This document shows positions 1 through 9,610 of a DNA stretch of 64,000 nucleotides, piece after piece (position 1 is the first letter of the stretch; each line of letters opens with the position of its first letter). Origin of the DNA: Larix kaempferi (taxonomy: Eukaryota > Streptophyta > Pinopsida > Pinales > Pinaceae); assembly GCA_027924585.1 (NCBI GenBank), contig BSBM01000486.1:48438001-48502000 (forward strand), read 5' to 3'. The notes under the pieces were generated by a model that ran no database searches, was not told the origin of the DNA, and saw nothing but the letters and a program-made list of their open reading frames with translations. Made by a program: the position numbers and the translations under genes.

Positions 1-443
1 TGGTGTAGTTACCTTCCATTGGCCGATGACCTAGACGGATGTGCTAGCTTGGAAATGGAGAGGACCAACCAGGTATGGAACTGGTTGGGCACCACCAAAT
101 GCTTGGTAAATCCAGTCGACGTGAAGGTGTACTGGTTGGGCATTAATTACTTGATGTTTTGAAGCAGCCCGCGTGTTGGCCAAACATCCCAGTCCGCAGG
201 AGGATCCCAAGGCTTGTAAAGAAAAGAAGGACCCTGTGGACCAGAGAGGAAACGCATAATACAGATAAGTATTCATTTCCATTTATTTCTTGTTTGGAAT
301 AATAAAGATTTCAGGTATAAGTATTCTAACAGCTAAGCTGATACACTATTGTTTATTTGTTGGAAACGCATAATACAGGAAACAAGGACCTTGAAAGAAC
401 TATAAATTGCTTGGTAAATCCAAAGAGTGACTGGTTAAGCATT

Positions 444-678
444 GACTATTTGATGTTGTGGAGCAGCCTATGTGCTGGCCAAACATACAAGACTATTTGA
501 TGTTGTCGAGCAGCTTGCGTGCTGGCCAAACATACAAGACTATTTGATGTTGTGGAGCAGCCTACGTGCTGGCTAAACATACAAGACTATTTGATGTTGT
601 GGAGCAGCCTGCGTGCTGGCCAAACATACAAGACAATTTGATGTTATGGGGCAGCCTGCACACTGGCCAAACATACAA
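444..678. repeat. 47-bp minisatellite, five tandem copies
   Basis: Five head-to-tail 47-bp units begin at 444, 491, 538, 585 and 632. Each starts GACTATTTGATGTTGT and ends CCAAACATACAA, with a few substitutions per copy. A single diverged copy with the same right flank (GGCTTGTAAAG...AAGAAGGACCCT) lies at about 145-240, so the array is a local amplification inside a larger duplication of roughly 0.5 kb. The downstream sequence GATAAGTATT (about 262 and 749) recurs in LTR-like DNA at 3294 and 7711, so the array probably sits in the transcribed part of an LTR. Open frames across it on both strands are by-products of the repeat. Confidence 0.9.
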
Positions 679-743
679 GTCCATAGGCGATCCAAGGCTT
701 GTAAAGCAAAGAAGGACCCTATGGAATAAAGTGAAGACATCCA

Positions 744-1497
744 ATGCAGATAAGTATTTGGTTGTCTTGCAGCTTCTTGCTTATTTAATATGAATATACA
801 TGTGTATATGATTTGGTTATGATTCCCTAAACTCTTTTTTAAAGATAAATCCTATGAAAATAAACTAAACATGCAAATTGATTCAATATTTGGGTGTAGG
901 TATTGTTGGAAGCAAGGACTATGAAGGCATCCTAGGGATGCATGTGGACATGTAACCGTCCTAAAGATCTCAGCGTGAACAGTAATGGAAGATGGGGCTA
1001 GTGGAACTGTGTGAGTCCTAGTAGCCAAGAGTTGTAGACAAACCATGTGGAGGGACTCCATTGTTGTGAGGTCTGAAAAAGACCATAGAAACTAAGTGTC
1101 ATAGCCAAGAAGGGTTGATCAAGCATTCACATGGAAGTGAAAGAGGCTAGGAACATGAAAACCACAGTGGTGGTGTGGGTTCCAGAATGGAACAAGACGA
1201 AGAGGAGAAAACTCTTACTGCTCTCTCTTTCCTTTTTATTGATGCATTTATAAAAACAAAAAATTGTTGAATGCATGTATGGCTGAAAGTAGAGTGTGTT
1301 TATTTGCTTAAAATAAATTGTGAATGCTGAAGTAGTTAATTCTTTGTAAAAAAATGGACATAAATGAGTTCATGTGCCTGTTGGGCAAGCATGAAAAGTA
1401 TGAAAGTCTCATGGATAAAACATGGACTACACATGTCAATTGGAAATTAATTGACTGATTTTAATGTTTATATTATGCTTGGCCTAACAGAATTACA
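744..1497. other. Non-coding stretch between minisatellite and gag-like ORF
   Basis: AT-rich sequence with no convincing coding frame. It should hold the leader of the element that carries the ORF at 1498, but I could not find a clear tRNA-complementary primer binding site. Confidence 0.4.
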
Positions 1498-2064
1498 ATG
1501 ATGAATTTCACAGGTGGGAAAGTGAAACTAATTTGTGGCAGTTGTTGCAAAGCAAATGTTGCTTGTAAGCAAAGTGAGAACCAGCTGCGTACAGTGACCA
1601 TGGCAGCAGACCATAGGCTGTTGGAATTGGCTGAAAGTCTTCTTCAAACAATTTTCAAGACCCAAGAAAATCTTGGAGAGATGCTCAAGATACAGAAGAG
1701 GCAGAATGAGATTAACCATAAGGTTTTGCATGACTCTAGTTGTCTGCAAAGGGAGGTAAAAAGCATTCTGGAAGCAATCAACAGTAGAGGAGACATTGGG
1801 TCAATGAAGAGGCATTCATCCAATCGGTCCATTAAGAAACATTCCAGACATGAAGCCTCAAAGAAAATTGAGCAGGTAAAGATGAAGCAGCCAGTGAAAT
1901 GTTGGAAATGTGGACGGAATCATTGCCTCCGCAACTGTCCAACAAAGGAACATCAAAATGGTAGCAGCCATAAAGTTTTCAGACTTGTGGATGAGCTGAA
2001 ATGTCAAAACCAGCAGGAGAAGCTTGTGGAAGCCAAAAGACTTAATCTCGAAAGTTCAAAGTAA
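1498..2064 (+). CDS. Gag-like protein with a CCHC-type knuckle, directly upstream of a PPT and LTR start
   Basis: Intact 188-residue ORF starting with ATGATG. Residues about 35-95 are charged and heptad-like, probably a helical or coiled-coil segment. A basic stretch follows, then a knuckle near residues 134-146 (CWKCGRNHCLRNC). Its spacing is CX2CX3HX4C, one residue shorter between the second Cys and the His than the usual retroviral-type knuckle. The ORF ends about 100 bp before an A/G-rich polypurine tract and a TGTAATACCCC LTR start, so it occupies the 3' end of an LTR element with no protease, RT or integrase between it and the LTR. That arrangement fits a gag-only (TR-GAG-like) non-autonomous element; a captured CCHC-protein fragment is the alternative. 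The capsid fold is not recognisable by eye. Confidence 0.55.
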   Translation: MMNFTGGKVKLICGSCCKANVACKQSENQLRTVTMAADHRLLELAESLLQTIFKTQENLGEMLKIQKRQNEINHKVLHDSSCLQREVKSILEAINSRGDIGSMKRHSSNRSIKKHSRHEASKKIEQVKMKQPVKCWKCGRNHCLRNCPTKEHQNGSSHKVFRLVDELKCQNQQEKLVEAKRLNLESSK

Positions 2065-2167
2065 ATGATAGAATGCAGGGCAGGTCTGCAAAAATGTTTT
2101 GAAAATTTTGGACGTGTAAATTGTATATGTATTCCAAGTATTGGAACACCAAGGACGGTGTTATTCT

Positions 2168-2181
2168 AAGGGGGAGGGGAT
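2168..2181 (+). other. Polypurine tract of the gag-only element
   Basis: AAGGGGGAGGGGAT immediately before TGTAATACCCC, the standard PPT/3' LTR junction. An almost identical tract precedes the LTR at 6551. Confidence 0.75.
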
Positions 2182-3600
2182 TGTAATACCCCATTTTGAC
2201 CCTTAGGATATATTAGCTTTTAATGTAAATATTGTATACATGTGATGTATGTTTTCCTAGCGTGGAGCTCAAGGCCAAGGCCCCGCTAGTGGAAGCTCGA
2301 ATTTTATTTAAAAAGCGCAAGTATTAGATATTATGTTACCCATGTGCTATTTAGCCATGGAACATTGTAAAAATTATGTAAATAAACATCATGTAATAAA
2401 ATACCAAAACTGGCTATGGAAGCAATGAATGAGAAGGGACATGTGTATCCACTAGGGAGTGGTGAGGGGGTTGTGGGGATGAACCATATGCTGCCAAATG
2501 TCATTGTGAGAACCCATTTGACTTTCCTTGATGACATTTATTTCTGTTGTAAGGAAATAGTTGAAGATTTTAGTCCATGGCTTCAATGGAGCATGGGCAG
2601 CCCAGAAATTCGTATGCCAGAGTATGGGCTCTGTTTTCTTGTACCACAAGTCACTCTACCTCATGGAGATTGCTTCTTCCTCATTCCCATCCCATTGTGA
2701 AAGAACCCAGCACCAATTTTCATCCAAAAAAACAAATTCCCAGCAGTGAGAAAAACCAGAAGTCGTAACTGTGAAAGAACCCACATTTTGAAGAGCCATA
2801 AACGCCCAGAATTGATATTTGATAGTGAAATCCAATGGGGGATCCATAGGTATGAACCTTGGGGAAAATTTGAGAGCATTAGCTACCTCGAAATCCATTG
2901 GAAAACACAGTTTTTATAGCCCAGAAATCCAGTGACGGGATTGAGTTATTTGTTGACAGAAATGAGAGAAAATCCAAGTGTGGATGTTTGAACAGAGGAT
3001 TGGATTGCTTGAGTTTAGCTTAAGATGTTTGTATCTCTGTGTTTGAGCTCACTGGCTTAGCATCTTCATCCTTTCCTTATTGCATGCTTGATAAACCCAG
3101 CTGTGTGCTGGCTTAGCATGACCATCTGAGTGAATCCATGGTTGTGAGTGAGCCCGTCCAGTTCCTCCTTAGTGGATACACAGCCAAGCTCGGGGGTGAT
3201 CTCTCAGCTGAAAGAATATAGGCTAGACAGAGATATATGGTTGGGTGGAACGTTGCTCTCACATAGCCAGTTGTTTGGACGTTTGCATTTCAAGATAAGT
3301 ATTCTTTATGGATTAATTTATATGCATTCTGTGTTCTGCAATGTGTTAACTCTAAATGTAATTGTTCATGTTGATGAGATGAAATGAATATCTTAATATG
3401 GTGGATATGAAACTTGTGCATAGCATGAGGATGAGACTGAATTCTCTGCATGTTGATTCATCATCTGCTTGGGTCAAATAAGTTGATGCATTACTGTTTG
3501 TCTGTGTGCAATTGTGTCTATTTCCGCTATGTTTATGTTGATTATGCATTCACACACAGAAGTTTTTAATTGTTATCAATTTATTAGTAATGACTGGGGC
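2182..3600 (+). repeat. 3' LTR (start clear, end uncertain)
   Basis: Begins TGTAATACCCC after the PPT. Around 3200-3305 it holds a block (TCGGGGGTGA...GATAAGTATT) that is alignable by eye with about 7622-7720 of the LTR starting at 6551, so the two LTRs belong to related Ty3/gypsy families. I cannot place the right end; 3600 is only where the LTR-like character fades. Open frames inside (for example 2416-2700) have no recognisable product. Confidence 0.5.
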
Positions 3601-3673
3601 TGATATTGCCAATAAGCCCGGTATGTCAGTCATGTTTCCCTCCCTTGCACCGGATTGATGGAAGGGGACATGA

Positions 3674-4090
3674 CAGTGCATTTCAGAAGACACTTTGCAG
3701 CAGCATGGAAGCAAGTCAGTTCTTGCACCAACACCATCCGCAGAGGTCACCGTTGGAAGCACACCAGAGACATCATCGAGCAGCCAAGACAATGGTGTTC
3801 AGGTCAAGTCGAGTCTTGACAAGGTCCGGCATGAGGAGGTGTTGGACCAAGCAACCGAAAATCAGATTTCGAAGGAGGAAAATGATTTTGAAGGAAACAC
3901 CAGTGAAAATTACCCTTCACGTGATGCAGCAGAAATAGTGGCATTCTGCATTCATGCCATAGGCATCCCAGAATCGCAGCTATTACCGGAAAGGTTGAAA
4001 CAAGTGGGTTGTCATCCAAACGAGGTGGAGGTAGTCCTCGTTCACTTGGGAAGTGAGAACATTCCTAAGAAAGTGAGCACTTGCACTTAA
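3674..4090 (+). pseudogene. ATG-less open frame, unrecognised acidic protein fragment
   Basis: An open frame of about 138 codons with no ATG and no methionine. The translation is Ser/Glu-rich in its first two thirds, then has a more ordered segment (AAEIVAFCIHAIGIPESQLL...). Codon use looks more gene-like than the surroundings, but I do not recognise a family. It lies between a gypsy LTR and a possible solo LTR. It could be a gag remnant, a captured exon or a chance frame. Confidence 0.25.
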
Positions 4091-4519
4091 AACATGAACC
4101 ATGGAAATTTTTTACCATTAATCAAATAAATATTATTGAGAAATTAAAACACCATTTCTAGGAATTAAAACTTATTTGTAAAAAGCTTGAAATGGGAAAG
4201 TGGTTGTGTGTGAAGCATGCTCCACCCAACCTTAGTCAATTTTTCTCATGAATCTCTCATCAACATTCCACCCTCGATATGAGACTCATGCATTCACCAG
4301 GAAGACATCTCATCAATCCCATAATTTCTGAATTTCACACTTTGGCAAACAAGAAATTGGCTTAACTCCAAAATTCATGCCAAACAATGCATTTCACCTC
4401 CTCAATTTCATTCTAACAGCACAACAACAAGATACATCATTGTTATCAGTGCTCAGAACTTCACTAAGTCAGTTGCCTATACCATTTTCCATAATTATAG
4501 GGATTACTAGAGGCACAAA

Positions 4520-5079
4520 TGGACACAATTTCATAATTACCAATTTCAGAATTGGTTTCTCTCACTCAGAATTCAATTTCAGATTTTTCTCTTCCCAGGA
4601 AAAAATTCACACCCTGTATTTTTCAGACCCCTCCCACGTCGAGCTTGGGAAAATTTTGAATCTAGTTTTGCATGGTAAGTCTCTTCCCATGTCTTCTCTC
4701 CCATGAGTCACGTTTCACTTTTTAATTAAAAACTAAGTACTCCCTTAATCACACTTAATTCGCCATTATACCATAAAATAAGTTTAAGATAATAAAAGGG
4801 TATTTTGACTCAAGTCATGACATAAGGTAACTTTAGGGACTTAAAGGTTTAATGGGTTCATAACATGGTTTCGCCCCCTAAGACATTTTAACCCCCTTAC
4901 CATCTCTGGTGAATACATGAGTCCTCGATCTCTTCAGCGTACTGCCTCCAAACAGCCAGTTGTGGATTTTTCATATTAATAATTACAAAAATATAGTATT
5001 TTCATCCCTTGCAAGCATTCATAAGCAATAATTACATCTTTGCATCATCATACTAGGGTTTCAAACCAAGGGTGTTACA
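4520..5079 (-). repeat. Possible solo LTR inserted in gypsy pol
   Basis: Read on the minus strand it begins TGTAACACCC (5079) and ends TGTCCA (4520), giving TG...CA termini. ACAAA flanks it at 4515-4519 and 5080-5084, a candidate 5-bp target duplication. The integrase frame resumes directly after 5083. No PBS or PPT adjoins it, so it would be a solo LTR. The left boundary is tentative because the sequence left of it is not recognisable as pol. Confidence 0.35.
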
Positions 5080-5082
5080 ACA

Positions 5083-6494
5083 AATGAGCATTACCAGCAT
5101 GTAAAATATAGATTGCAGCAACAAAAAGTACCTCAGGAGTTTGATAAATACAAACTGGAAGAGAATGTAATCATCATGCATAAGTACATAGTTTATGTGC
5201 CAAAATATGGAGACTCAAGGAAGATGGCTCTAAAGGAGATGCATAATGTACCTTATGCTAGGCATTCGGGATATCATAAGACAATAGAAATTGTGAGGTA
5301 GAAGTATTATTGGCCAGGAATGAAGAATGATGTTGCAGAGTACATAGATAGATGCATGGAATTCCAGAAGGTTAATGTGGAGCATCGAAATCTAGCTAGT
5401 TTGTCGCAACCACTACCAATACCTGAATGGAAGTGGGATGTAGTAACGATATATTTCATCACAAAGTTTCCAAAGACAAGACTACATAATGATTCCATCG
5501 TGGTAATGGTGGATAAGTTGACTAAAGCTACAAACTTTATTGCAGTGAAAACAACTCATAAGGTAGCTAACATTGCATACATATTTATGAAAGAGATTTC
5601 CATACTACATGGAATTCCAAATCTATAGTGTCATACATAGATGCAAAGTTTACTTCTAACTTTTGGAAAGGATTGTTCAAAGGATTTGGTACAAATCTGA
5701 ATAGAGTACAACATACCATCCTTAAGCATATGGTTATAAAGAAAGAGTCAATTGGGTGATAGAAGATATGTTGAGAGCATATGTGACAATTCAACCATCC
5801 AAGTGGAAGGATTATTTACACTTGGTAAAGTTTTCCTATAATAATGGATAGCATGCCTCTCTGAATATGAGTCCTTTTGAGGTATTGTATGGGATAAATT
5901 GCAATACTCCTATCAGTTGGGATAATCCAATAGACATAATCATCATTGGACCTGAACTTCTGAAGGACATGGAAGATCATATGGTTGGAATCAAGCATAA
6001 TATGAAAGCAGTTCAAGACATACAAAAAATTTATGCAAATCATAGCAGAACTGGCATACATTTTAAAGTTGGATATCATGTCTTTTTGAATGTTAGACCC
6101 AAGAAGAGTTCCTTGAACTTGGACTGTTCCAACCAAGCTACTAGATACTCTAGAGCCTTTGAGATCCTAGCTAGGATAGGACCTATTGCATATGATCTTG
6201 CATTGCCTACCTGCATAAAAGTGCATAATGTGTTTCATGTATCTTTGTTGACAAATTATATACCTTATGCTAATCATGTGATTGATTGGAATATGATTCA
6301 AGTGGAACCGAAAGGTGATTTTCTGGTGGAACCAGTTTCCATATTGGGACAAAAGATCAAGCTACTCCGGAATCAAGAGATCAAGAAGGTAAAGGTCCAA
6401 TGGACCCATTACAATCCTTAAGATGCTACTTGGGATATGGAAGATGTTATGAGGGAGGCATACCCTCATCTTTTTTTGAAATTTTGTGTTGCGG
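5083..6494 (+). pseudogene. Ty3/gypsy integrase with C-terminal chromodomain-like tail, inactivated
   Basis: The translation shows in order a His-His-Cys-Cys zinc module (MHNVPYARHSGYHKT near 5239-5283, then a later CMEFQKV where the second Cys is lost), WPGMKNDV, a DDE integrase core, and a C-terminal chromodomain-like end (VKVQWTHYNP...ATWDMEDVMREAYPHLF). Integrases join cDNA to chromosomal DNA. This copy is dead: there is a TAG at about 5299, the first core aspartate position reads Tyr (TIYFITKFP), the second reads Tyr (VSYIDAKFTS near 5627), there is a frameshift near 5700, and a stop near 5849. The catalytic Glu context (KERVNWVIED) survives. RT and protease are absent upstream, where a possible LTR insertion lies. 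The tail runs to about 6494, about 40 bp from the PPT. Related to chromovirus-type gypsy elements; lineage not resolved. Confidence 0.9.
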
Positions 6495-6535
6495 CATGTA
6501 TGTAATAAGTATGCATCGAGGACAATGCATTGTTT

Positions 6536-6550
6536 TAAGGGGGAGGGGAA
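6536..6550 (+). other. Polypurine tract of the gypsy integrase element
   Basis: TTAAGGGGGAGGGGAA directly before TGTAATAGCCC, just downstream of the integrase C-terminus on the same strand, as expected for the 3' end of a Ty3/gypsy element. Confidence 0.85.
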
Positions 6551-7300
6551 TGTAATAGCCCAGTGTTTTGTATCCCCGGACATATGTAATTATTATTTTG
6601 TTTTGTTATTGTGGCACAAGGCACAAGGTGTGGGGACAATGGTTTGAGAAATTATTATTAATAATAAATTAAATGGCTCAACATGGACAACAAATGAGAA
6701 TGGGGGGACATGGTTTCCACATGTGATGGAGAATGGGGACTAGGAGTTGTGGGTCACCCAAACTTCGTACTTTGGATACTATTCTTGATTATTTTGGAAC
6801 TTGAAGTTACTATTGCACCTTATTGATGGTTAGATGGCCCCCACTTGAGAAATGTGACCATATTGGAGATTTGGTGGGTCCCTCTTAGTGAATGTTCCCA
6901 CCTTGATTGAAAGATTCTCTTTTGTGGGCCCCACTTGCACTAGAGTGCCCTCTTCCTACTTTCTAGGATTTGTGAGCTATATTTTAGCTTCCACCTCGTT
7001 GATTATTTCCTCCACCTCCACAAGGGCTTCCCACTCCTCTATTCATCCCTATTTTTGTGCTTCTGGTATATTTATGACCCTATTTGATCCACTCTTTCAC
7101 CTCATTCACCCTCCTTGTGCTATTTTGCCTCCAGTCCTTGGTTTTTGGTAACTCATCCTCATGGTGCTAATTTGTGAAAGGGAATCTCCTAAACTAAGCC
7201 ACCACAACACCAATTCAAGTTAAGTCTCCATGATGAATCCTAGACACACCTCAACTAATTCAATTTGGTCTCCTTGGGTTTGAATTTCCCTCTTTGAGCT

Positions 7301-7310
7301 TTATATATAT
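7301..7310 (+). promoter_or_regulatory. TATA-like element in the gypsy LTR
   Basis: TTATATATAT lies 750 bp into the LTR in sense orientation, a plausible core promoter for the element. Confidence 0.4.
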
Positions 7311-7884
7311 GTGATATCTCCTTGTTGTGCTAGTTAGTTAGCAGGTTTGGTTTGGTAGAGTTCATTGTGACCTTTGTGTTATGTAGTGATGTTACTAGAT
7401 ATTTTATGGTTATTTACCTTTGTTTCCTTGTGGACCATTAATTGTCCCTATTCTAGCACATAAATCCATTGGGTGAGGGCGACTATATCTGAAGGGTTTA
7501 GGTGAGAGCAAGTAGTCACAACTCACCAGGTAGTGTAGACAGAAGGAAAGTAGATGGTGAGGGAATGAGTTGCGGCTACTTTGGTTGAGATTACCTCTAT
7601 TTATGGAACCATGTCCTTATCTCGGGGGTGACTGCTATGCTGAGAGATGCATGAGCATGGCATGTCTCTGGATGGGAGGAACGTGGTCCCGTTGAAGCCA
7701 GTTGCACATATTGAGATAAGTATTTGGTTATATGCTTATTCATTGTATTTTATTATGCACATGTGCCGTGGAGGTTAACTTGATCTATGTTTATGTTTAT
7801 GGATGTTATGTTAGCAGTTGAATGTAGGATGCACGGTCCTCATGCTTATCTATGTTATATGGATTATTATGTTATAAATAGTTG

Positions 7885-8240
7885 AATGCAGGATGGGTGG
7901 CCTTCATGCATTGTAAAACCCGACTTGTGATTAACCTTCTCTATCTTCTCAAACTTCTCTATTCTCTCATGGCTAGATGCATGTAGATGGAAACCATCAT
8001 TTATGATTTCTCTCATGGTTGGATGGTTGTAGAGGGAAACCATCATTTCTGATTTGTAATGTGTTAGATGGTTGTAAATGGCATCCACAAGATCTTATTT
8101 GTAACATGTTTATATGGTTGTAAATTATAGCCATAAAATCTTATTTGTATTAGTGATTGATGGTTGAAGGGGGGGAAACCATGAATATGATTTTTACTAC
8201 TGAGTGAGGGTTGTAAGGGACATCCATGGTATCTGTTTTG
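7885..8240. repeat. Degenerate short tandem repeats in the LTR
   Basis: A loose unit of about 50-60 bp built around GATGGTTGTA...GGAAACCATCAT recurs about six times with many substitutions (for example 7972, 8020, 8068, 8114, 8160). Nothing coding is seen. Confidence 0.5.
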
Positions 8241-8828
8241 ATGGCCATGGATGGAATTTTGTGTCTTTGTGTCTCTTATGGTTTATGTGGCTATGTTTTT
8301 AATGTTGTTAATACTCACTATCTAACCACACTAATCAACACAAACATAATTGAATTAGTAATAAATCATCATATGAAAGATAAGTGAAAGGAAAATAGGA
8401 TGATAACAATAATAATTGAGCACTCACAAACATCTACAATTGAATACTTACTTTCATGTTTTAAATAGCATTGCAATCCAACAACTACTATCAAGCACAT
8501 GAGATAAATATTTGTACTCAACCATTACAAGAATACTAGAAGGAACAATTTATCGAGCTTTGATTCATAAAGATTCATTGTTTACAAGTACAACATTGTC
8601 ATGTCCCATCATTTATTATTAATGGAAGGAGTTCCTATTCCAACCAATCCCTTGGGGTTAATTCTAAAGTTAGGGCATTAATTAGTTAGGAAGTTTAATT
8701 TTATTTTATCCTAAGTTTGAAATGCATTTGGTAGAATTAAATTTTATTAATTAGGTATTTTTTATTTTAAAGTGTATAATGCTCCGGAAGTGTGCCTTAT
8801 AGGATAAGGTTGACTAAGAGTTAACTTA

Positions 8829-9265
8829 CAAGACAAGAAAAGATATAGCATTCAAAGCAAGGAAAGTAGGAAAAGGAGAAGAAAGCAGAATAAAGCAACA
8901 AAGCTCAGAAAAAGTAGGACAAAAGCAGAAAATCAGGACAAAAGCATAAAAGCAGGACAAAAGTATAAAAGCAAGGAAAAAGCAAAAAAGTAGGATAAAG
9001 CAAAAAAGCAAGAAAAAAGCAAAAGCAGGACAAAGCAGAAAAGCAAGAAAAAGTAGGATAAAGCAAAAAAGCAGGATAAGGCAGAAAAGCAGAAAAAAAA
9101 AAAGGACAAAGCAGAAAAGCAAGATAAGGTAGAAAAGCAGGAAAAAGCAGGATAGAAAAGCAAAAGTAGAAATCAAAGCAAATCAGAAAGCAAGGAAAAA
9201 GCTAAAGCAGAAAGCACAGCAAAGCAGAAATCAAGGCAAAAGGTAAACAGAAAGCAAAGAAACCT
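8829..9265. repeat. Purine-rich low-complexity tandem region (AAAGCAGAAAAGCAGGA type)
   Basis: More than 430 bp composed almost only of A and G on the plus strand with scattered C and T, made of imperfect units such as AAAGCAGAAAAGCAAGAAA and GTAGGATAAAGCAAAA. Long minus-strand frames rich in Phe, Leu and Cys across it are artefacts of the composition. It lies upstream of a TATA box at 9324, so it may be the upstream part of an LTR. Confidence 0.85.
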
Positions 9266-9323
9266 TATCCACTCCATGAGGGTGCCTTAGCCTATCTTAC
9301 TTGCTACACAAGTCACCTAAATC

Positions 9324-9331
9324 TATAAAAG
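9324..9331 (+). promoter_or_regulatory. TATA-box candidate
   Basis: TATAAAAG followed about 120 bp later by the end of this sequence unit at the next LTR junction (9454). It probably belongs to a truncated LTR covering about 8640-9453. Confidence 0.35.
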
Positions 9332-9453
9332 GAGGGTTACAACTCCATTTCACATATTTTGACAGTTTGAGAATTGGTGTGAGTGCAATTGTGCCTCAGT
9401 GACTTGGGAGATCTGCCCCTAGTCCAATCTTAGGAGATGTGCCCCTACTTTCT

Positions 9454-9610
9454 TGTTGGAATATCAAAAAATACTGAGAGGGGGGGTGAATCAGTATTGG
9501 GATATTTTAAAATTTTATCACTTTTAAAAATAGAATCAACCAAGAAGATAGAACACACAATATTATCGTGGAAGCCCAATTGAGAAAACCACCAATACTT
9601 TCTATTACTG
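9454..9610 (-). repeat. Edge of an older LTR, interrupted by E1
   Basis: Begins TGTTGGAATATC and contains ACTGAGAGGGGGGGTGAATCAGT, a hairpin-forming motif also present in the E3 LTRs (39450 and 44554). By analogy with E3 this is the 3' end of a minus-oriented LTR. It runs up to the target site TACTG at 9606-9610 and should resume after 21768, where similar AT-rich LTR-like DNA continues. Its far end was not found. Confidence 0.55.
9606..9610. other. Target-site duplication of E1, left copy
   Basis: TACTG, repeated exactly at 21768-21772 on the other side of E1. Confidence 0.85.

Larger units (their letters stand above)
6551..8300 (+). repeat. 3' LTR of the gypsy element (right end uncertain)
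   Basis: Starts TGTAATAGCCC after the PPT. It contains a TATA-like element at 7301 and a block at about 7622-7720 shared with the LTR at 2182. Minus- and plus-strand frames of 70-90 codons inside have no recognisable product. The right end was not found; the sequence changes character around 8.3 kb. Confidence 0.6.

Noticed and set aside
31-1061. Several minus-strand ORFs of 60-83 codons in the first kilobase
   Set aside because: They run across the 47-bp minisatellite or AT-rich DNA, show no motif, and are by-products of the repeat.
1168-1190. TGGTGTGGGTTCCAG as a PBS for the first gag-like element
   Set aside because: It lacks a convincing match to any common plant PBS and no LTR end precedes it.
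3674-4090. Host gene exon
   Set aside because: There is no ATG, no clear splice context and no recognised family; kept only as a low-confidence open frame.
8826-9176. Minus-strand ORFs of 76 and 116 codons rich in Phe, Leu and Cys, looking like membrane proteins
   Set aside because: They are translations of the purine-rich tandem repeat; composition explains the hydrophobicity.
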